The notes beneath the pieces are model-generated. The model had not been told where the DNA came from, searched no databases, and saw only the letters and a program-made list of their open reading frames with translations. Of a DNA stretch of 64,000 nt, positions 25,110-33,917 are shown piece by piece. The translations under genes and the position numbers were made by a program. The stretch is from Paenibacillus pinihumi DSM 23905 = JCM 16419 (GTDB lineage: Bacteria; Bacillota; Bacilli; Paenibacillales; Paenibacillaceae). The number at the start of each line of letters is the position of its first letter. The stretch's first letter is position 1. The stretch lies in NCBI RefSeq assembly GCF_000422505.1, contig NZ_KE383868.1, forward strand, positions 252,575 through 316,574. Reading direction: 5' to 3'.

Positions 25110-26588
25110 TTAAAATTCTACCACTTTGGTCGCTATATTGCTGCAAAACTCTTTGTCATGCTCAACAAACAATATTGTAGGCGAATGCTCCAGCAGCAAA
25201 TCCTCAATTTGCATGCGGGAGATGACATCAATAAAATTGAGCGGTTCATCCCAAATATGCAAATGTGCACGCTCACAGAGGCTTTTTGCAATCAGTACCT
25301 TTTTCTTTTGGCCCCCGCTAAAGGACGATATATCCTTCTCAAACTGCAGCCTGGAGAAATCGAGCTTGCGCAGAATGGCCTTAAACAGGCTTTCGTCGAT
25401 ATCATGGCTTCGTGCATAATCGGTCAGGTTACCCTGCAAGTGGGAGGTATCCTGCGAGACATACGAAATTTTAAGCTGGCTTCCCTTGCGGAATGTCCCC
25501 TTATAATCAATCTCCTCGCCACAGATCAGCTTGATAATACTCGATTTTCCCGAGCCGTTCGCTCCTGACAGCACAATGCGGTCCCCCTGCTCAATCGCAA
25601 AGCTGATATCCGCGCATACCTTCCGGTCCCCGTAATAAACCGAGACATCATCCAGTTCAACAAGCTGTTGCTTGTGAAATGCAAGCTGGGTAATCTTCAG
25701 ACTTTCCGAGCTTTCGATATTTTTGAGCAGCCTGGATTTTTCGTCAAGCGCAGACTGCTGCCTTTGTTCAATGGATTTGGAGCGTTTCATCATTTTTGCA
25801 GCCTTATGCCCGATGTAGCCCTTGTCAACCTTGGAGCCGGAATTAAGCGTTCCATTTTTGGTCTTTTCCACCTCATGCGACCAGTTATTCGTTCGTTTTG
25901 CCGCGTCAGACAAGCGTTTAATATCTTTTTTGAGCCTGTCGTTTTCCGCAAGCTCGAAGTTATCCTGTCTCTCCTTGTTTTCCCGCCATTCCGAGAAATT
26001 GCCCTTCTGAACCTCGATATTGGTCTTGTTGATCGACAGAATATGATCGACGCAATGATCCAGGAATGCCCGGTCATGGGAGACGAGAATAAATCCGCTT
26101 TTCGAACGCAAATAATGGCTGACCAGTTCTCTGGCCTTCATATCCAGATGGTTGGTAGGCTCATCAATGAGAAGGAAGCTGTTTTCCTTCAGGAACAATG
26201 CAGCCAGCATGACCTTTGTTTGTTCCCCGTTCGACAAGGAACTGAAAGGCCGATACAGGACATCATCGGAAACCTTTAGCAATGAAAGCTCCCGCATGAG
26301 CTCCCAGAGGACATAGTCCGGGTAGATTTCTTCTACAATATCAATGGTGTTATCATCCTTGTTTCCGATCTGAAAAGGGAAATAATCAAAGCTGACATTC
26401 GCAGATATTGTACCGCCGTACTCATACTTTCCGAGCAGCAGATTCAGAAAGGTCGTCTTACCCCTTCCATTTCTTCCAGTAAAGCCTAATTTCCAATCCG
26501 TATCCAGCTGAAAGCTGACATTTTCAAATATATTATCGTAGCTGCCGTCATAGGCAAACGTTAAATTCGAAACATTAATTAATGACAT
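25110..26588 (-). CDS. ABC-F ribosomal protection protein, Lsa/Vga-type
   Basis: A 492-residue protein with two ABC domains and no membrane segments. Domain 1: GRNGRGKTT, LSNGEQTK, LLIDEPTNHLD. Domain 2: GANGSGKSS, FSGGQKKK, IWDEPLNFID. The interdomain linker has the charged coiled-coil of ABC-F proteins. The opening (MSLINVSNLTFAYDG, TDWKLGFTGRNGRGKTT) and WDEPLNFID follow Lsa(A)-type proteins that displace lincosamides, pleuromutilins and streptogramin A from the ribosome. GGGGGA precedes ATG 26588 by eight bases. It is upstream of the Cfr-like gene on the same strand, which has an overlapping drug range. A translation-factor role cannot be ruled out. Confidence 0.88.
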   Translation of the reverse strand: MSLINVSNLTFAYDGSYDNIFENVSFQLDTDWKLGFTGRNGRGKTTFLNLLLGKYEYGGTISANVSFDYFPFQIGNKDDNTIDIVEEIYPDYVLWELMRELSLLKVSDDVLYRPFSSLSNGEQTKVMLAALFLKENSFLLIDEPTNHLDMKARELVSHYLRSKSGFILVSHDRAFLDHCVDHILSINKTNIEVQKGNFSEWRENKERQDNFELAENDRLKKDIKRLSDAAKRTNNWSHEVEKTKNGTLNSGSKVDKGYIGHKAAKMMKRSKSIEQRQQSALDEKSRLLKNIESSESLKITQLAFHKQQLVELDDVSVYYGDRKVCADISFAIEQGDRIVLSGANGSGKSSIIKLICGEEIDYKGTFRKGSQLKISYVSQDTSHLQGNLTDYARSHDIDESLFKAILRKLDFSRLQFEKDISSFSGGQKKKVLIAKSLCERAHLHIWDEPLNFIDVISRMQIEDLLLEHSPTILFVEHDKEFCSNIATKVVEF

Positions 26589-26696
26589 TAAATAGGTCCC
26601 CCTTGGCTTTGCCGTCCCTAGTCAGACAAACAAAAGCTTCTTTTAGCGTAGAAGTATAAGATATTTTATTACGGAAACTTATACATCTTATATTCC

Positions 26697-26824
26697 AAAA
26701 AAAATGAGCTACAAGAAAGTTACATTCTTGTAGCTCAAATAAATACAATAAACCCAGCTCAATACAGAATTGAGGAACTGGATTTCATATTCGCTTGAGT
26801 TAACCAGAATAAGTAACTTTCTTG
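26697..26824 (-). promoter_or_regulatory. Transcription attenuator with terminator and antiterminator before the ABC-F gene
   Basis: On the minus strand a 13-bp perfect stem (TGAGCTACAAGAA, plus 26705-26717, with TTCTTGTAGCTCA, 26725-26737) is followed by eight Ts (plus A-run 26697-26704): an intrinsic terminator 109 bp before the ABC-F start. Upstream, the 12-mer GTAACTTTCTTG (plus 26813-26824) is the exact complement of CAAGAAAGTTAC (26712-26723), which is the loop and part of one stem arm of the terminator. Pairing of these would break it, so terminator and antiterminator exclude each other. A third hairpin (CTCAAT/ATTGAG, about 26757-26784) lies between. A weak -35 TTGACT is at 26923-26928. 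The short ORF starting with ATGCAAGAAAGTTAC overlaps the upstream arm but lacks a clear ribosome site. Confidence 0.75.
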
Positions 26825-27120
26825 CATTGGAAATAACAAAACAATTAAATAAGCGATGATTAGTCGCCACTCAAATATGTCTTATTATTTAATACCAATT
26901 AGCAAGAAATATCCATTATTCCAGTCAACCCCTGTCATTAAATTACCGTAATCTTACCATATCGTTTTTTAAAATTCAACCTTATAAGTGAAAAAACAGG
27001 AATTTTTGAAATAAAAGCAGTTCTAAAAGGGAGCCGCTCCAGTCTGTCTACGTTAAAGTCGCCCAGTAACGCCACGGTGCAACGATATGTGTACCGGAGC
27101 GGGTGTTCAGTGTTACGGTC

Positions 27121-28410
27121 TCAGTTGCCCAAGCCTTGCTCCCGCCCAACCCCATCGGCCCAGAATAACAACTCTTCGTCCTTATTAAAACTGCCAATAA
27201 GCTGGAAGCCTAGCGGCAGACCGTTGATTTTCGCAGCAGGGATGCTGATTGCAGGCAAGCCGGCATACGACCAGACAGAGGTCATCCCGGACCATCCTGT
27301 ACAGTCAAATCCTTTTGGAGCCACTCCTCCTTGCGCAGGAGATACCCATATGTCGATCCCTTGCTGCCTTCTCACCTCCTCCAGCTTCAAACGAAGCTCT
27401 AATTGGCCTCTCCGGCTGTGCTCTAACTCGTCAGGCGGAATTTTTTGCCCGGATCGTATAGCATTTTTGACGGAGTCCCCATATAAGTGCCTGTATTCAT
27501 TGAACCAGTCTTTATGAACCTGGGCCATTTCTGCCTGGACCATTCTCAGCATTGCATCACCCGCAATAAATGAATCCTCCCATGGCATATCCACGCGGCA
27601 AATAATATAGCCGGCTTTAGCCAAGGCCAGAAGCTGATGTTCAAAGATTTGCCTTACCTCGTCAAACATAAAGCTCATATAGACGCCATTGGGAACACCA
27701 AGTACAGGTTTACGATCGGAATAGAAAGAATGCCAACGGGGAATTAAATGCGAAGCTACATTCTCTAATCCCGCAATATCTTGGGTAAAAAAACCGATGG
27801 TATCCATTGAAGGCGATAATTGTATCGTACCATCAATAGGAACGCGCCCGTAACTTGGCTTGAAGCCGACCACCCCGCAAAAAGACGCCGGAGCGATAAG
27901 CGAACGAAGCGTTTGTGTCCCAATCGCCAACGGACATATCCCGGCTGCTACAGACGCAGCTGAGCCCGCGCTCGATCCGCCTGGCGTATGCTCAGTATCA
28001 TGGGGATTACGGGTAGGAATAACGCTATGATAAGCAAATTCTTCTGTGACCGTCTTTCCGGCAAATAAAGCACCTTGGGTCCTAAGAGCAGCTATCAAAG
28101 AACCCTCATGCGAAGTGAGAATTTCCGGCGGAAGATTAGACCCCGCACGAGTGGGCAAGCCGTCGACATGGATTAAATCCTTGACTGCGACAGGCAGTCC
28201 CCATAAAGGGGGCAACTCTTTCTTACTGTTCAACCCTGCCGATAATTCAGCCGCATCATGTAAAAGACGATCTTTCAGATTTTCTTCGGGAATAAAAGCG
28301 CATATTGAGGGTTCTGCTTCCTGATATCGATCTTGAAAACGATTACATTTCATGTCCGGAACTTCTTCCATTTGTTGGTAATCAAATATGGACGCACGAT
28401 GAAGGTACAA
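27121..28410 (-). CDS. Amidase signature family hydrolase (GatA-like)
   Basis: About 429 residues. The amidase signature triad is visible: Lys in VAVKDLIHV, and the Ser-Ser-Lys network in HTPGGSSAGSAASVAAG. Family members include GatA, fatty-acid amidases and amide- or urea-cleaving enzymes; the absence of gatB and gatC nearby suggests a catabolic or detoxifying role and not tRNA amidation. The start TTG at 28410 has GGAGGA six bases upstream; the frame continues 11 codons further to another TTG with no box. No partner gene shows the substrate. Confidence 0.85.
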   Translation of the reverse strand: MYLHRASIFDYQQMEEVPDMKCNRFQDRYQEAEPSICAFIPEENLKDRLLHDAAELSAGLNSKKELPPLWGLPVAVKDLIHVDGLPTRAGSNLPPEILTSHEGSLIAALRTQGALFAGKTVTEEFAYHSVIPTRNPHDTEHTPGGSSAGSAASVAAGICPLAIGTQTLRSLIAPASFCGVVGFKPSYGRVPIDGTIQLSPSMDTIGFFTQDIAGLENVASHLIPRWHSFYSDRKPVLGVPNGVYMSFMFDEVRQIFEHQLLALAKAGYIICRVDMPWEDSFIAGDAMLRMVQAEMAQVHKDWFNEYRHLYGDSVKNAIRSGQKIPPDELEHSRRGQLELRLKLEEVRRQQGIDIWVSPAQGGVAPKGFDCTGWSGMTSVWSYAGLPAISIPAAKINGLPLGFQLIGSFNKDEELLFWADGVGREQGLGN

Positions 28411-28502
28411 TCGAATCTCCTCCAAAAGATAGAATCTTTTCAATAATACACTAACATGAAAAGAGCGCCATACTCCCCCGGATTTATGATGATTTCACGA
28501 CA

Positions 28503-28553
28503 ATAAAATCACCCGCAGCCTGAAGAGCTGCCTGCTCCATCACTGCGGGTGAT
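28503..28553 (-). terminator. Terminator of the GH30 gene
   Basis: ATCACCCGCAG (28508-28518) pairs with CTGCGGGTGAT (28543-28553), 11 bp perfect, followed on the minus strand by TTTTATTG. Confidence 0.8.
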
Positions 28554-28579
28554 TATTCTACTAATCTGAATGCTGTGCG

Positions 28580-30082
28580 CTAGGATACCGTTCCATTCCA
28601 CTTGTACGTCATAGCAGATTTTCCTGGAACCGTAACATTAAAGCTCTGGCTTCCCCATTGCACTTTCACGTTGCGGGAGGAGCTTGAGGAGTTGTATGCT
28701 ACAACAACTTTGGACCCGTCCGGATTGCGGAAGGCAACACTCTTGATTTCAGAGCCTGTATTGCTGTCAATACGGTAGGCTCCCGGCACAACAAATTTGC
28801 TGAAGTGTCCGAGCAGGTAGAACTGCTTGTGATACGTCACATTGTTTTCCGGTGCATCATTGCGATTATCGGAATTTCGGATCGTGATCATTCCTTTATT
28901 TCCGCTGTTTGGGGACAGCAGCGCCGGACCGTCTCTTTGGTCAAGGGCCGCATTCCAGGTAATAATGGATTTGGACCAGTTTCTCGTAATATTAATGAAT
29001 TCGTTCATCATATTATCAAAGCCTGAGTGTGTACCGTTCTGAGGATCATTCCAGTTGCCGAAGCCGCCCTCTGTGAACCAAATTTCCTTATCCGGATGAT
29101 TATTGCGCAAGGACGTCATTTGTGACCCGTTACCGCTGTCATAATGGTGGAAGGCGCTGCCTGAAACATACTGGCCTTTCCCGTTATTTTTCAGGGCGGT
29201 AATCACAGAGTTAGGGAAGTTCCAGTCGAGGAAGTTGTGGTCAAAGGCAATAATTTTAGTATTGATGCCTGAATTGCGAAGAGTTGGCCCGAGGTAGTCG
29301 CCGATAAATCCAATTTGATCCTGAACGTTCATTCCCATAGACGGATAGTGGGATGGCTCATACAACGGCTCGTTTTGAATCGTTACTGCATAGATTGGAA
29401 TACCTTCCGCCTGATAAGCTTCAATATACTTTTTGAAGTAGTTAGCATAGGTTCCATAGTGCTCGGCTCTCAGTTTGCCGCCATTCAGGCTGTTGGAATA
29501 TTTCATCCAGGCCGGGGCGCTCCACGGTGATCCCATTACTTTGATTCTCGGGTTTTTGGCGATTGCTTCCTTCATCATCGGAATAATATAAAATTTATCG
29601 CGGTTAATTGTAAACTGGCTTAATGATGTATCGTTTGCCGTATCCGCATACGTATAAGGGAACCAGGCAAAATCCGAGCTTCCGATCGGCTGCCTGAGCA
29701 TGCTCATTCCAATACCCGTCTGTCCGAACAGCCTTTCCATTACTTCAGCACGCTTGCTGCTGTCCAGCTTGTAATTGAGCAGCCAGGCCGACGAATCTGT
29801 CAACGATACCCCGAATCCGTCCATTTGCTGATAGGTGGTTCCTTCATTGACTGTAATCGTGAAGTCCGCACCCCCGGCATTACGGCTGAAATTTTGATCT
29901 GCAATCCGATTGAGTCTGGCATTGGGGCTTAACCCTACAGCAGGCTCAGAATAGGGATCAGACGTAGAAATCCATACCTCGGCTTGCTCATTGGCTGCGT
30001 AGACGGACAGGGAACTATAGGATGTCCCGGAAATCATTACAGCTGCCAGCAATGCAATTGCGCTTTTTTTCCATCGTTTCAC
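28580..30082 (-). CDS. Secreted glycoside hydrolase family 30 glucanase
   Basis: A 500-residue protein. Signal peptide: KRWKKSAIALLAAVMISG then cleavage near SVYA-ANEQ (about residue 29). The GH30 catalytic acid/base is Glu238 (TIQNEPLYEP) and the nucleophile Glu338 (IWFTEGGFG). The QMDGFGVSLTDSSAWLL and RQPIGSSDF segments fit GH30 beta-1,6-glucanase or glucosylceramidase types; subfamily not settled. The C-terminal beta-domain (IKSVAFRNPDGSKVVVAYN) completes the fold. Start is GTG 30082 behind GAGAGGG. It is preceded by a perfect cre and two palindromes, pointing to carbon-source control. Likely acts on fungal or plant glucans outside the cell. Confidence 0.9.
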   Translation of the reverse strand: MKRWKKSAIALLAAVMISGTSYSSLSVYAANEQAEVWISTSDPYSEPAVGLSPNARLNRIADQNFSRNAGGADFTITVNEGTTYQQMDGFGVSLTDSSAWLLNYKLDSSKRAEVMERLFGQTGIGMSMLRQPIGSSDFAWFPYTYADTANDTSLSQFTINRDKFYIIPMMKEAIAKNPRIKVMGSPWSAPAWMKYSNSLNGGKLRAEHYGTYANYFKKYIEAYQAEGIPIYAVTIQNEPLYEPSHYPSMGMNVQDQIGFIGDYLGPTLRNSGINTKIIAFDHNFLDWNFPNSVITALKNNGKGQYVSGSAFHHYDSGNGSQMTSLRNNHPDKEIWFTEGGFGNWNDPQNGTHSGFDNMMNEFINITRNWSKSIITWNAALDQRDGPALLSPNSGNKGMITIRNSDNRNDAPENNVTYHKQFYLLGHFSKFVVPGAYRIDSNTGSEIKSVAFRNPDGSKVVVAYNSSSSSRNVKVQWGSQSFNVTVPGKSAMTYKWNGTVS

Positions 30083-30195
30083 TTCAAAAACGCCCTCTCA
30101 TTTTGGATTTTTGACAATCAAACTTCCGATTTCTCTCCTCTCTTGCTGCTGCCACCTCCTCTATCCAAGAAGGTTCTGCCTGTCCAAACATAAAA

Positions 30196-30304
30196 TGAAA
30201 TCGATTTCTTTTTTTATTATATGAAAGCGCTAACAAATATAGTTATACAGGATACTGCCAATAATTGCAATAGGAGTATATAACTATTTTGAAATCGATT
30301 TCAA
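30196..30304 (-). promoter_or_regulatory. cre site flanked by two GAAATCGATTTC palindromes upstream of GH30
   Basis: TGAAAGCGCTAACA (30222-30235) fits the CcpA consensus TGWAANCGNTNWCA exactly. The palindrome GAAATCGATTTC occurs at 30197-30208 and again at 30291-30302, the second extended to TTGAAATCGATTTCAA (30289-30304); centres are 94 bp apart. A LacI-type dimer or tetramer could use them. The regulator gene is not obvious in the window. Confidence 0.75.
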
Positions 30305-30404
30305 TTACAGTTATTTGTTGCAAGAAATGATGATCAATATGTCTGACAAAACTTGTATGTGAATATGTCTAAAGGAGTGTAATCTATGAGAGAGGTGAAT
30401 GTAA

Positions 30405-31373
30405 ATGTCCAACTTCTATACTGAGGACGGTGACAATCCCTATGTACAGGCGGTTCAAGCATCTCAGCAATCCGCTGCCCCAGCCCAAGTCGCCAATCTG
30501 ACCTTTTTCCCGGGCTTTGAGCAGCGGTTTATTCACACAAGCGGTGCAACGATCAATACGCTCATTGGAGGAAACGGCCCGCCGCTGCTGTTGCTTCACG
30601 GCTTCCCGGAATCACATGTAGCTTGGCATAAGGTAGCCTCTACCCTCGCAGAAAAATATACCGTGGTGCTGACAGATTTGCGGGGATATGGAGATTCCAG
30701 CAAACCGCCCGGAGGTCCGGATCATATTGCCTATTCTAAGAGGGAAATGGGACGGGATCAGCTGGAGGTCATGCAGCAGCTCGGATTCAAGAAGTTCCAG
30801 GCGGTTGGCCATGACCGCGGCGGCAGAGTGCTGTTCCAGATGATGCTGGATGCGCCGCAAACCGTTGAGCGCGGAGTGGTCATGTCCGTCGCACCGATCA
30901 GGGAACTGTTTGCCAATCTCAGCCAAGGCTTTGCGACCGCCTTCTTCTATTGGCTGCTGCAAATTCAGCCTGCTCCTCTCCCTGAGCGAATGATTAATGC
31001 CTCACTCGAACTCTATATCAGTACCCTATTGTCTGAAATGAACCAAACAACTGGAGCCGTTACACCAGAAGCATACGCCGAATACCTTCGCGGCTATCGG
31101 AATCCCGCCAGCATTCATGCGGTATGCGAGGATTACCGCGCATCTGTAACGATTGACGCTGAGATTGAAAAATCGCTTAACGGGCAAAAAGCAGCGCAGC
31201 CGCTCCTGGTGTTGTGGGGGCAGAAGGAAACGATCGGCCTGTATTTTGATGTGCTGGGGATGTGGAAGCAACATGCCAGCCATGTTCAGGGCTACCCGCT
31301 GCCATGCGGGCATCTTATTCCGGAGGAAGATCCGCAAGGCCTGCTGCAGGCGCTGGACCAATTTTTACAATAG
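30405..31373 (+). CDS. Alpha/beta hydrolase, fluoroacetate-dehalogenase/epoxide-hydrolase-like
   Basis: A 322-residue hydrolase. The oxyanion HGFPES is at 65-70, DLRGYGDSSKP at 91-101, and the nucleophile elbow GHDRGGR has Asp137 in the aspartate nucleophile position, as in haloacetate dehalogenases and epoxide hydrolases; the catalytic His is in CGHLIPEE (303). The WGQKE motif after strand 7 also fits. The N-terminal 30 residues are a low-complexity extension. The start is ATG 30405 behind AGAGGTG. It is divergent from GH30 across the cre region. Halogenated substrates are a family possibility, not a demonstration. Confidence 0.82.
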   Translation: MSNFYTEDGDNPYVQAVQASQQSAAPAQVANLTFFPGFEQRFIHTSGATINTLIGGNGPPLLLLHGFPESHVAWHKVASTLAEKYTVVLTDLRGYGDSSKPPGGPDHIAYSKREMGRDQLEVMQQLGFKKFQAVGHDRGGRVLFQMMLDAPQTVERGVVMSVAPIRELFANLSQGFATAFFYWLLQIQPAPLPERMINASLELYISTLLSEMNQTTGAVTPEAYAEYLRGYRNPASIHAVCEDYRASVTIDAEIEKSLNGQKAAQPLLVLWGQKETIGLYFDVLGMWKQHASHVQGYPLPCGHLIPEEDPQGLLQALDQFLQ

Positions 31374-31523
31374 CAGGAAGCGAAGCCAGCGAGCGGCCTG
31401 GGGCCGAAACCTGCAGATTCTTCTCCAGGTCAAAGCCGGGAACAGGTACCAATATCCGGCACCAGACTCAGGTCGCTTCTCACTTGGTCATACAAAATTA
31501 GGGTCATCATACAAAACATTATA

Positions 31524-31558
31524 CAAAAACGGATAAGGCCACCTCCCGCCTTATCCGT
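31524..31558 (-). terminator. Terminator of the flavoprotein-DMT transcript
   Basis: ACGGATAAGG (31529-31538) pairs with CCTTATCCGT (31549-31558); minus-strand T-run TTTTTGT. Ends the 31576-33831 pair. Confidence 0.75.
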
Positions 31559-31575
31559 CCCTATTTGCTTATATT

Positions 31576-32967
31576 CTAACAGTTTTTGTCGTTTTTACGA
31601 ACCGGAATGCTCTCTGAAGCGCAGCAGCTATTTGACTCCGTTGGAACAGCAGCAGAAGTGGTGCACGACGTACCCGCCGGATTGGCAGTGGTATTGCGAA
31701 TGCTGCATACCCCCGTTTCAGGCAATTTGAGTTCAACTCGTTTTGCAGCCTCATAATCCCCTGCCAAATAGGCAACTACAGACCTGACTTGCTCGTAGCC
31801 GGTTGTCATCAGGAAGGTTGGAGCACGCCCATAGCTCTTCATTCCAACGATATAGAAGCCTTTATCTATATGGCGCAGCTCATTTTCCCCGTGCGGGCGT
31901 ACAGTTCCACAGCTATGAACATTGGGGTCAATAAGAGGAGCCAGAGCGGCAACGCTTTCAGTAGCCTGATCCAAGCTCAATCGGAGTTCGCTTAAAAAGG
32001 AGATATCCGGCCGGCTGCCTGCATTCACAATCACTCTGTCGATGTCCCTTATATCCAATAAGGATTGATGATGCAAGCCGCTAATCGTCATTTTCTCATC
32101 CTGCAGCTTCACTTCACGGATTCTAAATGGAGTGACCACCTCAATCTGCCCTGCATCTACCAAGTGGTGAATTCGGGCCCCGAGCTCTCCCCTTGCAGCA
32201 AGCTGATCCTGCTCCTCTCCGCCATACGCATCTTCCACTTTGTTCTTTCGCATGATCCAGACAATTTCTGTTGCCGGGTCAGATTCCTTCAAATCAGCAA
32301 GCTCAAGCAGCGTATTGATTGCAGAATGCCCTCCTCCGACAACGGCGGTACGTTTGTTCAAGTAGCGGGACTTATCCTTCCCTCTGAGATCCGGAATGCC
32401 GTAGAAGATACGTTCTCCCGCCGAATACTCTTCACTTGTCCACACCCCGCTGGCATACAACGGGTTCGAGTTGCCCCAGGTTCCTGAGGCATCAATGACA
32501 GCTCTGGCCTCAAAACGCTTAAGCTCCCCCTTCGCTTCCGCATAGATTTCAAAAGGCAGCAGATCACGATTGGCAGACTTCATCTTGTCGGTATCTTTTT
32601 TGCTTACAGCTATAACTTTGGTATTGAGCAAAATCTGAGATTGGATGCCTGGCAACCGGGACAAAGGCAGCAGGTACCGGTCCCGCAATTCCTCCCCTGT
32701 TGGCAGCTCATCCGGTTCAGGAGCCTCCCAGCCCCGGGATGACAAAAGCCTTGCAGCAATGGCATCCACGTTATATTGCCACGGCGAGAACAGGCGAACG
32801 TGTCCCCACTCCGCAACATGATGACCGATTTGAGAGCCTGACTCAAGAAGAAGAAATTCTATCTGTCTGTCCGCCAAATGTGCGGCAGCGGCAAGGCCGA
32901 TCGGTCCTGCACCAATAATAACAACTGGCAAATGATCCATTGTTTGTTTGTGTTCTGTTTTATTCAT
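31576..32967 (-). CDS. FAD/NAD(P)-binding flavoprotein with cysteine-rich tail (ArsO-like)
   Basis: A 463-residue flavoprotein: FAD motif GAGPIGLAAAAHL at about 19-31 and a second nucleotide motif GGGHSAINTLLEL in the middle. HVAEWGHVRLFSPWQYNVD resembles a group of flavin monooxygenase-like proteins that often occur in arsenic operons. The last about 45 residues carry five cysteines (421, 435, 448, 449 and 463), including a CC pair. GGAGG lies five bases before the ATG. It follows the DMT gene by 21 bp and both are preceded by a MarR-like operator. Arsenical or thiol chemistry is an inference from these cysteines. Confidence 0.75.
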   Translation of the reverse strand: MNKTEHKQTMDHLPVVIIGAGPIGLAAAAHLADRQIEFLLLESGSQIGHHVAEWGHVRLFSPWQYNVDAIAARLLSSRGWEAPEPDELPTGEELRDRYLLPLSRLPGIQSQILLNTKVIAVSKKDTDKMKSANRDLLPFEIYAEAKGELKRFEARAVIDASGTWGNSNPLYASGVWTSEEYSAGERIFYGIPDLRGKDKSRYLNKRTAVVGGGHSAINTLLELADLKESDPATEIVWIMRKNKVEDAYGGEEQDQLAARGELGARIHHLVDAGQIEVVTPFRIREVKLQDEKMTISGLHHQSLLDIRDIDRVIVNAGSRPDISFLSELRLSLDQATESVAALAPLIDPNVHSCGTVRPHGENELRHIDKGFYIVGMKSYGRAPTFLMTTGYEQVRSVVAYLAGDYEAAKRVELKLPETGVCSIRNTTANPAGTSCTTSAAVPTESNSCCASESIPVRKNDKNC

Positions 32968-32988
32968 CGTGTTCCTCCAATTTATAAT

Positions 32989-33831
32989 CTAATGAAATAT
33001 GGCCATAATCATAATTCCCAAGAATACGAGCATGGAGTATGCAGCACGCCGTAGACCTTGCCCCTCTTTTAGAACGAACCAGCTTAGCAGAGAGCCAAAG
33101 ACAATGCTCAATTCCCGAATCGGTGAAATATAGCTTAGAGGCGCAGTCTTCATGGCTATAAGAAATAAGAAGTAAGATCCGGGAGCAGCCATGGCCCCCA
33201 ATAGAACAAACCACTTGTTAGTCCGCCATTCCTGTTTTACAGTTCTGCTGCGCAGAGCCGGGATCATCAATGCAGTACAGCCGGCAATATTATAAATTTG
33301 CAACAGTGCCACAGGGGACATTACGCTGAGAAGAGACTTGTCGATTAACGTATAACCTGTTATCGCAACACCAACACCTCCTGTAAGTAGTAATAGAAGC
33401 TTATCCATGCGATGCTTGAAGATGTCGCTGATCGCAATCAGGCCGGTTACAATTAGACTTAACCCCAGCCAGCCGGGCCACGATAAACGCTCATGATATA
33501 AAATGATGCTTGTCAATGGGATCAGCAACGCGGCAGTCCCGCGCATCAACGGATAAACTTGCGACATTTCTCCTCCCTTATACACGTAAGCAAGGAGGAG
33601 CAAATACACGCTTTGAAACAAAAAGGAAATGAATATGAATATATAGTTTTGAAAATCGAGTTCGGCTGTCCGCAATTCGGATACCAAGAAGGGCATAAAA
33701 GCGATGGTTGCAATGACTTGAATGAGCCACAAAAAGCTAATTTTATGAACGCTTCTTTTGATTAGCAAACTCCATACGGAATGCATGATTGCCGATGCAA
33801 GAACAAGCAGAAGTGCGTATGTGTTATTCAT
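32989..33831 (-). CDS. DMT-superfamily (EamA) transporter
   Basis: A 280-residue membrane protein with about ten hydrophobic segments arranged as two EamA halves (TALLIPLTSIILYHERLSWPGWLGLSLIV, and later FGSLLSWFVLKEGQGLRRAAYS). The family exports metabolites, amino acids or drugs. Start ATG 33831 has AAAGAGG behind it. It has its own operator 39 bp upstream and is followed by the flavoprotein gene, so the two are one transcript. The exported compound may be a product of the flavoprotein. Confidence 0.8.
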   Translation of the reverse strand: MNNTYALLLVLASAIMHSVWSLLIKRSVHKISFLWLIQVIATIAFMPFLVSELRTAELDFQNYIFIFISFLFQSVYLLLLAYVYKGGEMSQVYPLMRGTAALLIPLTSIILYHERLSWPGWLGLSLIVTGLIAISDIFKHRMDKLLLLLTGGVGVAITGYTLIDKSLLSVMSPVALLQIYNIAGCTALMIPALRSRTVKQEWRTNKWFVLLGAMAAPGSYFLFLIAMKTAPLSYISPIRELSIVFGSLLSWFVLKEGQGLRRAAYSMLVFLGIMIMAIFH

Positions 33832-33869
33832 GGGTAACCTCTTTAATTACAGAGTCATTATTAATAATT

Positions 33870-33886
33870 ATTTGTAAAATGCAAGT
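33870..33886. promoter_or_regulatory. MarR-type operator, second copy (upstream of DMT gene)
   Basis: ATTTGTAAAATGCAAGT matches 15 of 17 positions of the copy before marR (ACTTGCAAAATGCAAGT), including the right arm TGCAAGT and the AAA centre. It is 39 bp upstream of the DMT start. Confidence 0.7.
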
Positions 33887-33917
33887 ATTAATTTTAAAGT
33901 GTGGAGTAATGATTTCA

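Noticed and set aside
25668..26279. A 203-codon plus-strand frame opposite the ABC-F gene
   Set aside because: Antisense to a gene with all ABC motifs; text is typical of a shadow frame.
26990..27120. A protein-like text (TRSGTHIVAPWRYWATLT) on the minus strand just beyond the amidase stop
   Set aside because: It is short, has no start or ribosome site and may be a coincidence; could be the tail of a lost gene but nothing else supports it.
28503..28553. A riboswitch before the amidase gene
   Set aside because: The structure lies downstream of the GH30 gene and is a simple GC stem with a T-run; it fits a terminator of GH30.
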